NCBI RefSeq assembly: GCF_023554995.1
Contig: NZ_JAMJPK010000003.1
Coordinates: 124,001-188,000, forward strand
Reading direction: 5' to 3'
DNA: 64,000 nt
Origin: Halomonas gemina
GTDB lineage: Bacteria > Pseudomonadota > Gammaproteobacteria > Pseudomonadales > Halomonadaceae
Shown here one piece after another: positions 1-9,209 of this stretch. Position 1 is the first letter of the stretch, and the number at the start of each line of letters is the position of its first letter. The notes under the pieces were generated by a model. That model was not told the origin of the DNA. It saw only the letters and a program-made list of their open reading frames with translations, and searched no databases. A program made the translations under genes and the position numbers.

Positions 1-54
1 AATAACCCAAAAGAATTAATAACTATCTTTTTATAGCCATATTGGCTATTACAC

Positions 55-789
55 TCAGGGGTCGACGCGCTCCACCCAGGTCTCCAGTTCGCCGTCCCCG
101 AGCTCGATGAGGCGGTAGCCCGGCCGAGAGGCCTCGTCGAGGGCGAAGGTCGCGGAGCCGGGCAGGAACTGGTCAATGGTAGCGGGGCAGCCATAGGCCG
201 GTACCTCGCCGTCGGCCAGGGCATAGGTGCCGTGGAAGGCCTGGTGGACATGGCCGAAGAACACCCCCCGGACCTGAGGATAGGGGGCGACGACCCGCCA
301 GAAGGCCTCGCCGTCGGCCAGGCCGATCTCGTCGAGCCAGGCCGAACCGACGGACAACGGCGGATGGTGCATCACCAGCAGCGTCGGCCGGCCATCGGCC
401 GCGAGACGTTCGTCCAGGGTGGCGAGGGCCGCCTCGCCGAGCTCGCCATAAGGCTGGCCGCTGACGTGGGTATCCAGCAGCAGCGCCCGCCAGTCACCCA
501 GGTCCAGCTCGTCGTGAAATGCATGACACTCGGCCATCAGCGCCGGCCGGTCGTGGTTGCCGGGGAGCCAGAACCAGGGCGCGTCGAGCCGTGACAGCGC
601 CTGCTCCGCCAGCCGGTAGGAGGCCGCCGTCTCGTCCTCGCTGACGTCGCCGGTGACCAGCACCCGCTCCGGCCGCTGCCGGTTCACCGCATCCACCACG
701 GCCTCCAGCTGGCGCAGCGGGAAGCCCGCCCGGGCGCGGGCCGCGGGGTCGGCCTTGAGGTGGAAATCGGTGATCTGGACCAGTCGCAT
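55..789 (-). CDS. cpdA: 3',5'-cyclic AMP phosphodiesterase CpdA
   Basis: Calcineurin-like metallophosphoesterase of 244 residues, the usual CpdA length, predicted to hydrolyse cAMP to AMP in the cytoplasm and so damp CRP signalling. The metal ligands of the family are visible in order: D8-x-H10 at the N-terminus, a GDVSED block near residue 47, LPGNHD near residue 77, a later HHPP and a C-terminal GHVHQ. I start at the ATG that gives MRLVQITDFH; an upstream in-frame ATG adds 21 residues not expected in the family. The order nudF-yqiB-cpdA is the conserved enterobacterial one and supports the call. The 54 bases below the stop are AT-rich and hold a small hairpin at 34-50 without a clear U-tract. 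Confidence 0.93.
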   Translation of the reverse strand: MRLVQITDFHLKADPAARARAGFPLRQLEAVVDAVNRQRPERVLVTGDVSEDETAASYRLAEQALSRLDAPWFWLPGNHDRPALMAECHAFHDELDLGDWRALLLDTHVSGQPYGELGEAALATLDERLAADGRPTLLVMHHPPLSVGSAWLDEIGLADGEAFWRVVAPYPQVRGVFFGHVHQAFHGTYALADGEVPAYGCPATIDQFLPGSATFALDEASRPGYRLIELGDGELETWVERVDP

Positions 790-805
790 CAGCGCAGCCT
801 TCTCG

Positions 806-1252
806 TCAGGGCAGTTGGGGCAGGTCGAGGGAGTGGCCATGGGCCAGGCCATGGTCCAGCCACTCGCCGAGGAAGCGGTTGAGCTGCAGCTTCTCGTCGG
901 GCTGGTGCATGCGCGAGTTGGGATAGCGGTAGCGGCCGTCGAAGTGGCGCTGGCGCTGAAAGTCGGTGACCTCGGCCATGCGCACGTCGTGGTATAGGTG
1001 CACGCGCATGCGCGGGGTGTCGATCAGCGTATCGAGCACCCCACGCTGGGAGACGCGCACGATGCTGGTGTAGGGGGCGCGCTCCTGGAGCTTGAGGCAC
1101 AGCGCCCCCAGGCGACGGCCATGGTTGTGCAGCTCGACCTCGCGGGTCTCGCCGACCTCCAGGTCGCCCAACAGCCGGGTCAGCCGGATGAAGTTGGCGG
1201 TGCACTCGCCCTGCAGGGTCTTCAGGTCGGTGACGTAGGCGTTTCTCGGCAC
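806..1252 (-). CDS. yqiB: DUF1249 family protein YqiB
   Basis: Conserved protein of 148 residues of the YqiB/DUF1249 family. Its biochemical role is not known. It contains a typical run of YPNSRMHQPDEK near the C-terminus, which is characteristic of the family. I chose the GTG at 1252 because GGAGGT lies just upstream inside the end of nudF and the GTG follows the nudF stop by one base. An ATG at 1285 would overlap nudF by more than 30 bases. It lies between nudF and cpdA, as in Escherichia coli, and is probably co-transcribed with both. Confidence 0.85.
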   Translation of the reverse strand: MPRNAYVTDLKTLQGECTANFIRLTRLLGDLEVGETREVELHNHGRRLGALCLKLQERAPYTSIVRVSQRGVLDTLIDTPRMRVHLYHDVRMAEVTDFQRQRHFDGRYRYPNSRMHQPDEKLQLNRFLGEWLDHGLAHGHSLDLPQLP

Positions 1253-1253
1253 G

Positions 1254-1889
1254 CTACCTCCTTGCTCGCAACGACGCACGTTCACCGGCCAGCCAGTGGA
1301 AGGCGATCAGGCACATGGCATTGTCGAGTCGTCCGGCCTGGAGGAGTTCCCAGGCCCGGGTAAACGGTAGCACATGCACGCGGATGTCCTCGTGCTCCTC
1401 GTCGAGCCCGTGCACGCCGCCGAGCCCGCGGCTGTCGATCAGGCCACAGAAGAGGGTGACACGCTCGTCGCAGGCCCCGGGGCTCGGGTAGTAGGTGTGC
1501 AGCTCGATCAGCTCGCCCACCTCGCAGCCGGCCTCCTCCATGGCCTCGCGGCGCGCCACCTCGGCGACACTCTCGCCGCGCTCGACAAGCCCGGCCACCA
1601 CCTCCACCTTCCAGGGGGAATCGGGATCGTCGAGGGCACCGGCACGGAACTGCTCGACCAGCACCACGCTGTCGCGCTCCACATCGTAGAGCAGCACCCC
1701 CACGGCATCGTGGCGGTGGTGCACCTCGCGCACCACCCTGCCACTCCAGCCGCCCTCGAAGAGGCGATGGCGCAGGTGGAGCTCCTCCAGCCGGAAGAAG
1801 CCCTGGTGCAGGCAGCGCCGCTCGGCCAGGTCCACGTCGGCGGCCGTGAAGGGCACCGCGACGGTCAAGTCCTGATCGGTCTCGCTCAT
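1254..1889 (-). CDS. nudF: ADP-ribose pyrophosphatase NudF
   Basis: Nudix hydrolase of 211 residues that should cleave ADP-ribose to AMP and ribose-5-phosphate. The Nudix box is complete: GLVERGE followed seven residues later by REAMEEAGC, matching G-x5-E-x7-REUxEExGU. A proline-containing segment (YYPSPGACDE) follows, as is typical for the ADP-ribose subgroup. The start MSETDQD is preceded by CGGAG at good spacing. It is the first gene of a tight minus-strand group nudF-yqiB-cpdA. A longer reading frame extends upstream but overlaps the neighbouring TPR gene and looks non-coding. Confidence 0.92.
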   Translation of the reverse strand: MSETDQDLTVAVPFTAADVDLAERRCLHQGFFRLEELHLRHRLFEGGWSGRVVREVHHRHDAVGVLLYDVERDSVVLVEQFRAGALDDPDSPWKVEVVAGLVERGESVAEVARREAMEEAGCEVGELIELHTYYPSPGACDERVTLFCGLIDSRGLGGVHGLDEEHEDIRVHVLPFTRAWELLQAGRLDNAMCLIAFHWLAGERASLRARR

Positions 1890-1968
1890 GCCGGTCTCCG
1901 GGTCGCGCAAAGGCCCCATTATCGGGACCCGGAGCGGGAATGCCAACCGCCCTGCCCTCCTGCGCGCC

Positions 1969-2616
1969 TCAGAGACGCTCGAGCAGCGCCCTGGCCTCGC
2001 CGCGCAGCGCCTCGTCGGAGGCCCGGCGGGCCTCCCTGGCCTGGCCGTCCATGGCGCGACGGGCATGCTCGCGGGCCTCGTCGCTGCGGCCCTCGTCCTC
2101 GAGGAAGGCGGCATAGTAGTAGTTGACGTCGATGCCCTGGGGACGGATCGCCAGGGCGCGACGGAACATCTCCTCTGCGGTCTCGGCATCGCCGAAGGCC
2201 ACCGGCCAACCTGGCGCCCGATCATAGAGCGCTCCCAACGTCACCCAGGCGGAGCCGTTGTGTCCCTCGGGGTCGAGCTCGACGGCACGCTTCAGCAACC
2301 TGCGCGCCTCCTTGGCCGAGCCCAGCGCCGCCAGCCCCCCGGCCTCGCGGGCATGCGAGGCGAGGATGATCCCCCGCCAGACCAGCACCCGGCTCTGCCG
2401 AGGATGGGATTCGGCGAGATTCGCGCCCTCCTTCGCCAGCGACTCGAGCGCGGCCTCGCGGCGCTCCGGTGCCATCTCGGTGGTGACCCGCTCCCAGCGA
2501 TGGCGCAGCGAGAAGAGCTCGTCCTCCCATTCCATGGTCTCGGCCAGGAGCTGGGACAGCGGGGCGGCGGCCAGTAGCAGGCAGAGGGCGGCAGCGAACG
2601 GTGGGCGTCGCAGCAT
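1969..2616 (-). CDS. exported tetratricopeptide-repeat protein
   Basis: Protein of 215 residues with a clear N-terminal signal sequence (residues 1-25, ending LSQLLAE) followed by about four helix-turn-helix repeats. Repeat-like segments include KEARRLLKRAVELDPEG and ETAEEMFRRALAIRPQG, which match the TPR pattern with the conserved A-x-Y/F-P residues. It is probably periplasmic and probably a protein-interaction scaffold; no partner is evident. An AAGGAG ribosome-binding site lies nine bases before the ATG at 2616. It is separated from nudF by about 80 bases and may have its own transcript. No specific gene name is justified. Confidence 0.75.
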   Translation of the reverse strand: MLRRPPFAAALCLLLAAAPLSQLLAETMEWEDELFSLRHRWERVTTEMAPERREAALESLAKEGANLAESHPRQSRVLVWRGIILASHAREAGGLAALGSAKEARRLLKRAVELDPEGHNGSAWVTLGALYDRAPGWPVAFGDAETAEEMFRRALAIRPQGIDVNYYYAAFLEDEGRSDEAREHARRAMDGQAREARRASDEALRGEARALLERL

Positions 2617-2764
2617 GGGGCATCTCCTTGTCGCGATGTTGTTATGGTCGATGGATACCAACAATGTAACGAACGTTTGAATGAACGGCCAGCCATGCAC
2701 CGACTTGGCCACACCGCTCGGGTGGCGTATGTTCGCCGCCAGAGACAAGACCGCGAGGAACGCC

Positions 2765-3304
2765 ATGAAAGGCCGCAACATGACGCGCTGGCGCGATCCC
2801 GCCAAGGACCCGCGCCAGGAACCCAAGAGCAACCTGATCACCGGCGAGGGAGCCGAGCGGCTGCGCGGCATCCTCGACCACCTCGCGCGGGTCAAGCGCC
2901 CGGCCCTCTCGGCCAAGGTGGGCGAGGCAGCGGCGCTGGGCGACCGCAGCGAGAACGCCGACTACACCTACAACAAGAAGGAGCTCAACCGGGTCATCGC
3001 GCGCATCCGCTACCTGACCAAGCGCCTCGACGAGCTCACCGTGGTGGACCGCCTGCCGGCGGACACCGGCAAGGTCTTCTTCGGCGCCTTCGTCACCCTG
3101 GAGGACGAGGAAGGCGAAGAGATGCACATCCGCCTCGTCGGCCACGACGAGACCGATACCACGAAGCACTGGATCAGCGTCGACGCGCCCTTGGCGAAGG
3201 CGCTGCTCGGCCGGGCGCTGGACGATGAGGTGACGGTGGCCGCCCCGGGCGGCGAGACCACCTACCTCATCACCGAGATCGCCTACCGCGACCCGCAGAC
3301 CTGA
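2765..3304 (+). CDS. greB: transcription elongation factor GreB
   Basis: Gre factor of 179 residues that would stimulate intrinsic transcript cleavage by stalled RNA polymerase. It has the N-terminal coiled-coil with the acidic tip segment GDRSENADYTYNKKEL, then a C-terminal FKBP-like domain ending at residue 179. The basic, tyrosine-containing form of this motif favours GreB over GreA. The ATG at 2765 is preceded by GAGGA at a spacing of five to six; an internal ATG at 2780 (MTRWRDP) is a possible alternative. Its TGA touches the TCA of the convergent rsmC with no bases between. Confidence 0.92.
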   Translation: MKGRNMTRWRDPAKDPRQEPKSNLITGEGAERLRGILDHLARVKRPALSAKVGEAAALGDRSENADYTYNKKELNRVIARIRYLTKRLDELTVVDRLPADTGKVFFGAFVTLEDEEGEEMHIRLVGHDETDTTKHWISVDAPLAKALLGRALDDEVTVAAPGGETTYLITEIAYRDPQT

Positions 3305-4309
3305 TCAGCCCTTCACCGCCCGATAGACCCGGAAGCGCCGGTCGTCGGCCAGCACCTCGAAGCCGCCGAAGGCCCGCTCGAGCAGGTCCGGATAGGGCAG
3401 GAAGGCGTTGGCCACCAGCAGCAACTGGCCGCCGGGGCGCAGATGGTCGGGCGCCTCGAGGATCAGCCGCCCCGCCGGGCCATAGTCGATCGCCCGCTCC
3501 TGATGGAAGGGCGGGTTGCTGACGATGGCATCGAAGCAGCGCTCCCCCAGCGCCGAGTAGACGTCGCTCGCCAGGACCTCGCCCTCGAGGCCATTGGCCG
3601 CCAGGGTGCGCCGGGTCGCCTCCACCGCGAAGTGGCCCACATCCACCGCCGTGACCCGCGCCCCGCGCATCGCCAGCCAGGCCGCCAGGATGCCGTCGCC
3701 GCAGCCCATATCGAGGACGTCACCTGCCGTCGCCGGGAGAACAGCGGGCAGCGTCTCCAGCAGCAGTCGGGTGCCGTCATCCAGCTTGCCGTGGCCGAAC
3801 ACGCCGGGGTGGCTGACCAGGCGCAGCTGCTCATTCCCCAGGCCGGCCTCGAAGGTGGTCCAGGCGGCGTCCGGGTTGATGTCCACCCGGTCCAGGCGGG
3901 TCGCATAGAGGCCGCAGCGCCGGGCGCTGTCCAGCTTGCGACAGCCCAGTCCCAGGGCCGCCAGCGCCTTGAGGACCCGCTTGATGCCGCCCTGGTTCTC
4001 GCCCACCAGCTGCAGTGGCGTCCCCGGCGGCAGGTAGGCACAGAGCCACAGCAGCCACCATTCCCCGAGGGCGTGGCTCTTGGGCCAGAACAGCACCGCC
4101 CCCCGTGGGGCCAGGTCGACGCCATCGAAGGGCGAGTGCGCCGGCTGCCCACGGGCCCGAAAGGCCGAGAGCACGCCCTCATCGGCGGAGAGCAGGCTCC
4201 CCTCCCCCGTCTCCAGCCAGGCGTCCCGGGGGGGCGCGACCCACAGCCAGCCGCAATAGTCGTCCTGCTGACGCGCCAGCAGCTGGCAGACGGGGGTCTC
4301 GGCACTCAT
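3305..4309 (-). CDS. rsmC: 16S rRNA (guanine-N2) methyltransferase RsmC
   Basis: S-adenosylmethionine-dependent methyltransferase of 334 residues, predicted to make m2G1207 in 16S rRNA. It has the two-domain layout of RsmC/RlmG: a diverged N-terminal half and a catalytic C-terminal half. DMGCGDG (residues 200-206) is the AdoMet loop and SNPPFH (264-269) the catalytic NPPF motif of N2-guanine methylases. The sister enzyme RlmG has the same layout; the sequence around SHPGVFGHGKLDDG and the total length favour RsmC. The ATG overlaps the cmoM stop as ATGA, so the two tRNA/rRNA methylases are translationally coupled. Confidence 0.85.
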   Translation of the reverse strand: MSAETPVCQLLARQQDDYCGWLWVAPPRDAWLETGEGSLLSADEGVLSAFRARGQPAHSPFDGVDLAPRGAVLFWPKSHALGEWWLLWLCAYLPPGTPLQLVGENQGGIKRVLKALAALGLGCRKLDSARRCGLYATRLDRVDINPDAAWTTFEAGLGNEQLRLVSHPGVFGHGKLDDGTRLLLETLPAVLPATAGDVLDMGCGDGILAAWLAMRGARVTAVDVGHFAVEATRRTLAANGLEGEVLASDVYSALGERCFDAIVSNPPFHQERAIDYGPAGRLILEAPDHLRPGGQLLLVANAFLPYPDLLERAFGGFEVLADDRRFRVYRAVKG

Positions 4310-5130
4310 GCGGTGGCCTCCTCAGGGGGTCGAGTCGGTCGCTCCAGGGTATAGAGCAGGTAGCGGCCCAGCCGCCAGTGGGGGTCGACGCGGCAGTAGC
4401 GCTGCTCCAGCGCCAGCAGCCGTTCCCGGTCGGCATCGCTCTGCGGCGGTTCGCGCAGGTAGTCGGCAAAGACCCGGATACCCGCCACCTCACGGATCGC
4501 CAGGCCGTTCTCGGCGCTCCAGGCCTCGATCTGGCCATGGGTCAGCGGCGAGATCGGCGTCAACCGCTTGCGCAGCCCCTTGCCCTCGAGCCGGTCGGCC
4601 AGGGCCTTCTCCAGGTTGCCCTTGACCACGTTGGAGAGCCGCAGCGCATCGCGGTTGAACACCATCAGCGAGAGCTGCCCGCCCGGCGTCAGCAGGCTGG
4701 CCAGGGTGGCCAGGGCGCTCCGCGGATCCGCCAGCCACTCCAGCACGGCATGGCAGGCGATCAGCGACCAGGGGCCGGGCGCCACCTCGGGCAGTTCCTG
4801 GAGCGGCGTCTGCAGCACGCTCACCTCATGCCCCGCCAGCGACTCCCGGGCTCGAGCCAGCATCTCCCCGGAGGGCTCGGCCAGGGTCACCGCGTGGTCG
4901 CGCTCGGCGAACCAGCCGGCCAGCTGGCCCAGGCCGCCACCCACGTCGAGAACAGGCTGGCCATGAAGGGCGAGCATCTCGGGCAGCAGGCGGTCGAGCA
5001 GTGCCAGGCGCAGCTCGCCGCGGGGGCCGCCATAGAGGCTCGCGGCAAACTTGTCGGCGAGTCCATCGAAATGACGATCGCCCTGCGCGGAAAGGGGAGA
5101 GGCGTGGGGGGCCGGGGGCTGTCGCGTCAT
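4306..5130 (-). CDS. cmoM: tRNA 5-carboxymethoxyuridine methyltransferase CmoM
   Basis: Class I methyltransferase of 274 residues of the SmtA/CmoM family, expected to methylate cmo5U at the wobble position of tRNAs to mcmo5U. Family marks are the N-terminal FDGLADKFAASLYG, the AdoMet loop LDVGGGLG, the HAVLEWLADPRS segment and VFADYLRE near the C-terminus. The ATG at 5130 lacks a strong ribosome-binding site, so the start is moderately sure. It overlaps rsmC by four bases (ATGA). The N-terminus is about 17 residues longer than the Escherichia coli protein. Confidence 0.87.
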   Translation of the reverse strand: MTRQPPAPHASPLSAQGDRHFDGLADKFAASLYGGPRGELRLALLDRLLPEMLALHGQPVLDVGGGLGQLAGWFAERDHAVTLAEPSGEMLARARESLAGHEVSVLQTPLQELPEVAPGPWSLIACHAVLEWLADPRSALATLASLLTPGGQLSLMVFNRDALRLSNVVKGNLEKALADRLEGKGLRKRLTPISPLTHGQIEAWSAENGLAIREVAGIRVFADYLREPPQSDADRERLLALEQRYCRVDPHWRLGRYLLYTLERPTRPPEEATA

Positions 5131-5162
5131 GGTCGCTTCATCGGCTGGGGACGCGCAGCATT

Positions 5163-6683
5163 TTACCTGGACACCTCCGCCTGTGCGATCGGTCGCGGCA
5201 GGTGAGCGGCCCAGTTCACCTCGGCCTCGAGCTGGGCAGCCAACGCCAGCAGGCATCGCTCTCCCCCCATGGGTGCCAGCAGCTGCACCCCCACCGGCGA
5301 GCCATCCGGCGTGACGTGGAGAGGCACCGACATGGCCGGCTGGCCGGTGAGATTGGCCAGCTGGGTAAAGGGCGTCATGCGCAGCGAGTCGGCAGCCAGG
5401 CGCTTGAGCAGGCCGGCCTTGAGCGCCAGGTGCGAGGCACCGGGAATTGCCAGCAGCGCCATCAGCCGCTCCCGGGCACGGGCCGGGTACAAGGCACCGC
5501 GCAGCGGCGCCGGGGTGGCCGCCACCGGCATCAGCAGCAGGTCGAAGCGGCGGTGAAAGGCCGCCATATCCCATGCCACGCGATTCCAGTAACGTTTGGC
5601 GGTCTCGTAGTCCCGCGCCGGCAGGCAGCGCCCCAGGCGACCGATGGCCCGGGTGGACGGCTCGAGTTCGAGACGCGAGACCGGCACGCCGGTCTGGTCG
5701 CTGATCCACACCAGATCCGCCGCCAGATGCCCCAGATAGAGGGTCAGGTAGCTGTCGGCCAGGGCACCGCCCTCGACGGTCGGGTCGACCCACTCGAGGT
5801 GATGGCCCAGCGCCTCGAGGCGCCGAGCAGACTGCTCGACGGCCCGTCGCACCTCGGGGTCGAGATGAGTGCCCAACGGCGCTCCCAGCGGCTCACCGAA
5901 CGACACGGCCACCCGTAGCTTCTCCGGCGGGCGCGACAGCGCCGCCAGGAAGCCCTGTTCCCGCGGCAGTGGCCAGGGGCTGCCCGCATCCATCCCGTTG
6001 ATGGCATCCAGCAGGGCGGCACTGTCACGTACGCTGCGTGTCAGGGCGTGCTCCACCACCGCACCCTGCCACACCTCCCCGAACATGGGCCCCAGCGGCA
6101 CCCGCCCGCGCGACGGCTTGAGCCCGAAGAGCCCGCAATGACTGGCTGGAATGCGGATCGAGCCGCCACCATCACCGGCCAGGGCTAACGGCACCAGGCC
6201 GCCGGCCACCGCCGCCGCGGCACCACCGCTGGAGCCGCCCGGGGAATGCGCGGGCTGCCAGGGATTGACCGGGTGCGGAAAGGCCCGGGGTTCGGTAATG
6301 CCCATCAACCCCAGCTCCGGGGTGGTTGTCTGACCCAGGATAGTCAAGCCCGCCTCGCGCAGGCGACGCACCAGGGTCGAATCTTCCGATGCTCGCCAGT
6401 CGGCCATGGCAGCACTGCCGAAGGCCAGCGGCTCACCGCGGATGGCCATCAGCAGATCCTTGGTCAGGGTTGGGACGCCGGCAAAGGGAGCCTCCGACTC
6501 GACGGCTCGACCCTCAACGGCGGCCTTTGCGAAGCGGGTGCGGACCACCGCCCCCAGAGCAGGATTATCGGCCTCGATGGCGGCCCGGGCCGCAGCAGAC
6601 ACCTCCTCGCGGCTCACCTCACCACGGCGTATCAGCGCCGCCAGCCCCAGCCCGTCATAGGCGCGATACTCTCGTACTTCCAT
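5163..6683 (-). CDS. amidase-signature family hydrolase
   Basis: Amidase-signature enzyme of 506 residues. The Ser-cis-Ser-Lys catalytic set can be read directly: the Lys in VPTLTKDLL, the first Ser in [16 protein letters not shown], and the nucleophile Ser in [13 protein letters not shown]. GatA is unlikely because there is no gatB or gatC neighbour and the C-terminal half differs. The substrate is unknown; close family members act on aliphatic or aryl amides and 6-aminohexanoate cyclic dimer. AGAGGA lies seven bases before the ATG. It sits 32 bases upstream of cmoM on the same strand and could share its transcript. Confidence 0.85.
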   Translation of the reverse strand: MEVREYRAYDGLGLAALIRRGEVSREEVSAAARAAIEADNPALGAVVRTRFAKAAVEGRAVESEAPFAGVPTLTKDLLMAIRGEPLAFGSAAMADWRASEDSTLVRRLREAGLTILGQTTTPELGLMGITEPRAFPHPVNPWQPAHSPGGSSGGAAAAVAGGLVPLALAGDGGGSIRIPASHCGLFGLKPSRGRVPLGPMFGEVWQGAVVEHALTRSVRDSAALLDAINGMDAGSPWPLPREQGFLAALSRPPEKLRVAVSFGEPLGAPLGTHLDPEVRRAVEQSARRLEALGHHLEWVDPTVEGGALADSYLTLYLGHLAADLVWISDQTGVPVSRLELEPSTRAIGRLGRCLPARDYETAKRYWNRVAWDMAAFHRRFDLLLMPVAATPAPLRGALYPARARERLMALLAIPGASHLALKAGLLKRLAADSLRMTPFTQLANLTGQPAMSVPLHVTPDGSPVGVQLLAPMGGERCLLALAAQLEAEVNWAAHLPRPIAQAEVSR

Positions 6684-6771
6684 GCACGTTCCTCTCGCGG
6701 CATATCAGGCCCCAGCCTACTCGGCCGGCCTTGACGCCACCAGGCAACGCCACGACAGTCAGGCGCCGCGG

Positions 6772-6800
6772 TTTATCTCGGCAGCGACTTTCCCTATAAT
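6772..6800 (+). promoter_or_regulatory. candidate promoter of tRNA-Arg
   Basis: A perfect -10 TATAAT lies at 6795-6800, 12 bases before the tRNA. A weak -35 candidate, TTTATC, is at 6772-6777 with 17-bp spacing. The bases after the -10 (GCGGCGC) form the GC-rich discriminator typical of stringently controlled stable-RNA promoters. Confidence 0.65.
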
Positions 6801-6812
6801 GCGGCGCACAAA

Positions 6813-6889
6813 GCCCCCATAGCTCAGCTGGATAGAGCGTCCCCCTCCTAAGGGGAAGGTCTCAGGTTCGAATCCTGATGGGGGCACCA
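6813..6889 (+). tRNA. tRNA-Arg (anticodon CCU)
   Basis: A complete 77-nt cloverleaf. The acceptor stem pairs GCCCCCA with TGGGGGC, the D-arm is GCTC/GAGC, and the anticodon stem is TCCCC/GGGGA around the loop CTCCTAA. This gives anticodon CCU, which reads AGG. The T-arm is TCAGG-TTCGAAT-CCTGA, and CCA is encoded (6887-6889). The segment downstream, up to a second, imperfect copy of the 3' half at 12516-12558, has island-like contents. Confidence 0.97.
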
Positions 6890-7060
6890 GATCCCCTCCT
6901 ACGCCCCCACACGCTGCAATAGACAGCCCAAGAGCCGGGCAGCTGCGGCCTTCAGCAAGCGGGATAGCTGACGCTTTTCATTATGCAGGATCACGGAGCG
7001 CCCCCGAAATCCTGCCCAAGCGCCAATTCATGATCGAACTGCCATCCCCGTCATTCTCGG

Positions 7061-9031
7061 TCAGGTCTTCTGCCAGTGCACCCGATTGCGCCCTTGTTCC
7101 TTGGCGGCGTACAGTCCCTGATCGGCACGTTTGATGGCGGGCTTCAGGGAGGTTTCCCCAGCACTGACCAGCGTCACGCCCAGTGAGGCCGTGTAGGGTA
7201 GCCAGCCGTCCACGGTGACGTCGCCACCGACGTTCACCGGTGATGCCTCCAGCGCCGTGCGCAACCGTTCAGCCACCTGCATGGCCTGGGCCTTCGAGGT
7301 GCCGGGCAGCAGCACGGCAAATTCCTCGCCGCCCATCCTGCAAAGCACATCGCCCTCGCGCAGTAGCTTCCCAACTTTCTTGGCGAAGGCCTGAAGCACC
7401 AGATCGCCCACGTCGTGGCCGTAGCTGTCATTGATGTACTTGAAGTGATCCAGGTCGATGGCGATCAGGCTGAGCGGCTCGCCGCTGCGCTTGGCGCGAG
7501 CAATTTCCATGGCCGCCTGGTCCTGCAGGTAACGCCGATTGCCGAGTCCCGTCAGCGGGTCGGTCATGGCCTGGCGAGCCAGGGTGTCTTCCAGCTGCTT
7601 GCGTTCACTCAGGTCGAAGACCATGGCACGGGAGTGCACGAAACCGCGGTGCGTGGTGTAGGCCGTGGCCTGGATGACGACAGGGAACTTCTCCCCGTGA
7701 CGGGTGAGCAGCTCGCACTCGGCCGAGCCTTCCTGGTCCGGCCCCAAGACCCCCTGAAAGGCGGCCTCGAAGGCCTCACGAGTCTCGGATGTGACGAAGT
7801 CCTGATAGTGCACCTTGCCGATTACCTCGTCGGCACGATAGCCCAGCCAGTCGAGCTCGGTGCGGTTCATCTTCACGATGCGACCTTCGGCATCCAGCGA
7901 GTGATAGCCACAGGGGGCATGCTCATAGAGATCACGCACCTCTCTGGCATGCTGTTGGGCTTCTCGCTTCAGGCCCGCCTGGCGATGGCTGCTCAGGGCC
8001 CAGAACACGCTGAAGGCGATGGACAGGCCATACAGCAGGGACATGATCAGCAGCGGGGCACGGTCCTTTGACAGCAGTGATCCCAGGCTGGGCTTGGGGA
8101 GCATGATGCCCAGCCGCCAGGGATGATAGTCCGGCAGGCTATGCACCATCCCCGCCTGGCTGCGGTAGTGCTGGGTGCGGATGTCTGCTGCCTGGAACAG
8201 TAGCAGGTCATCCCCGAGATCCGCCTGACCGCGGTTGCGCCGCGACAGCGCTTCCCAGGCATCAGGGGAGGCGGCCGAGAAGCGTCTCCCGAAGCGCATT
8301 GGTCCCTCCGTATCGGCCAGCAACCAGGTGCCCTGGGCATCTACCAGCAGGGGCTGTGCGTCTTCGACGATGGCCATGGCATGGCGCAGGCCGGCGGTCA
8401 GGTACTGCCAGTCCAAGCTGAGCAGCAGCACACCCTTGCGCTCCCCCCGGGCATCGAACACCGGGGTTGCAATGTCGACCACCGGCACCACGCCGTCGCT
8501 GGCATTCTCATAGCGCAAGTTACGACCCGGGGGCGAGACGTAGAGGTCGCGGGGAAACAGCGTCATGGCTTCTCGAAAATACTCGGCATCGGCATGCGTG
8601 ACGGCGGGGGATCGCTGCTGTCGCTGCTGGCCATGGCTGACATGCAGCAGCTCGCGACCTTGCGGGTCGAGCAGGACCAGCTTGGTGTAGCGCCCATAGT
8701 GGGTCAGCAGGGTATCGAACAGCGAAGCGAGCCGCTCCGCAGTGAGCTGCCTGGTATCGGCCTGATAGGGGGAGTGGGCTTCGCCCACCTGGCCGAGATA
8801 GCGCTTGAGCAGCGGCATCTCGGCCGTGGCCAGGGCATGGTTGAGGCTTTCGTTCATGCCGCGCTGAAGCGACTCGTGCCCCGCTTCCAGCATGGCCTGG
8901 GCACCGGCCTGGGCGCCCTGGAGCCGGGCGTCGAGGTGCGCCCGAAAGATCGGGTACAGGGTGGCCGTCACCAGCACGACAGGCACGACGACGGCCAGGG
9001 CCAGGCGGGTGCAGAGGACTTTCAGCGTCAC
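7061..9031 (-). CDS. membrane sensor diguanylate cyclase (dCache-PAS-GGDEF)
   Basis: Predicted inner-membrane enzyme of 656 residues that makes c-di-GMP from two GTP. Layout: TM helix (about 7-29), a periplasmic double-Cache-like sensor (about 30-320), a second TM helix (about 325-345), a PAS domain (about 360-480) and a GGDEF domain (about 490-656). The active site reads GGEEF (567-571), a functional variant. The inhibitory I-site RxxD (REGD, 558-561) stands exactly five residues before it, so product feedback is expected. It lies just downstream of a c-di-GMP phosphodiesterase gene, separated by two strong hairpins. The ligand of the Cache domain is unknown. The N-terminus MTLKVLCTRLAL follows directly on a normal ATG. 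Confidence 0.9.
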   Translation of the reverse strand: MTLKVLCTRLALAVVVPVVLVTATLYPIFRAHLDARLQGAQAGAQAMLEAGHESLQRGMNESLNHALATAEMPLLKRYLGQVGEAHSPYQADTRQLTAERLASLFDTLLTHYGRYTKLVLLDPQGRELLHVSHGQQRQQRSPAVTHADAEYFREAMTLFPRDLYVSPPGRNLRYENASDGVVPVVDIATPVFDARGERKGVLLLSLDWQYLTAGLRHAMAIVEDAQPLLVDAQGTWLLADTEGPMRFGRRFSAASPDAWEALSRRNRGQADLGDDLLLFQAADIRTQHYRSQAGMVHSLPDYHPWRLGIMLPKPSLGSLLSKDRAPLLIMSLLYGLSIAFSVFWALSSHRQAGLKREAQQHAREVRDLYEHAPCGYHSLDAEGRIVKMNRTELDWLGYRADEVIGKVHYQDFVTSETREAFEAAFQGVLGPDQEGSAECELLTRHGEKFPVVIQATAYTTHRGFVHSRAMVFDLSERKQLEDTLARQAMTDPLTGLGNRRYLQDQAAMEIARAKRSGEPLSLIAIDLDHFKYINDSYGHDVGDLVLQAFAKKVGKLLREGDVLCRMGGEEFAVLLPGTSKAQAMQVAERLRTALEASPVNVGGDVTVDGWLPYTASLGVTLVSAGETSLKPAIKRADQGLYAAKEQGRNRVHWQKT

Positions 9032-9128
9032 TGAAGGATCTCCAGGAAGAATGACACGGGGAAGCGGGGCCGAGGCATTCCAGGGGAAGTCGCCAAGGAT
9101 AAGACACGCTGTTCACCTTGGGGGAGAG

Positions 9129-9196
9129 GCGTGAGGGCATGCTCTCCATGCCCCTCACGCGCTGGGGAGAGGCCTCTCGAGGGTCTCGAGAGGCCT
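9129..9196. other. two adjacent strong hairpins
   Basis: Two inverted repeats fill the gap between the two c-di-GMP genes. The first (9129-9160) pairs GCGTGAGGGCATG with CATGCCCCTCACGC. The second (9170-9196) is a perfect 12-bp stem, AGGCCTCTCGAG with CTCGAGAGGCCT around a GGT loop. No run of U follows on either strand, so these are not classical terminators. They may end or protect the 3' end of the upstream phosphodiesterase transcript. Confidence 0.6.
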
Positions 9197-9209
9197 GACG
9201 GCCGGGCGA

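Noticed and set aside
34..50. Small hairpin ATAGCC/GGCTAT after cpdA as a terminator
   Set aside because: Only six base pairs, and the minus strand continues with A instead of T.
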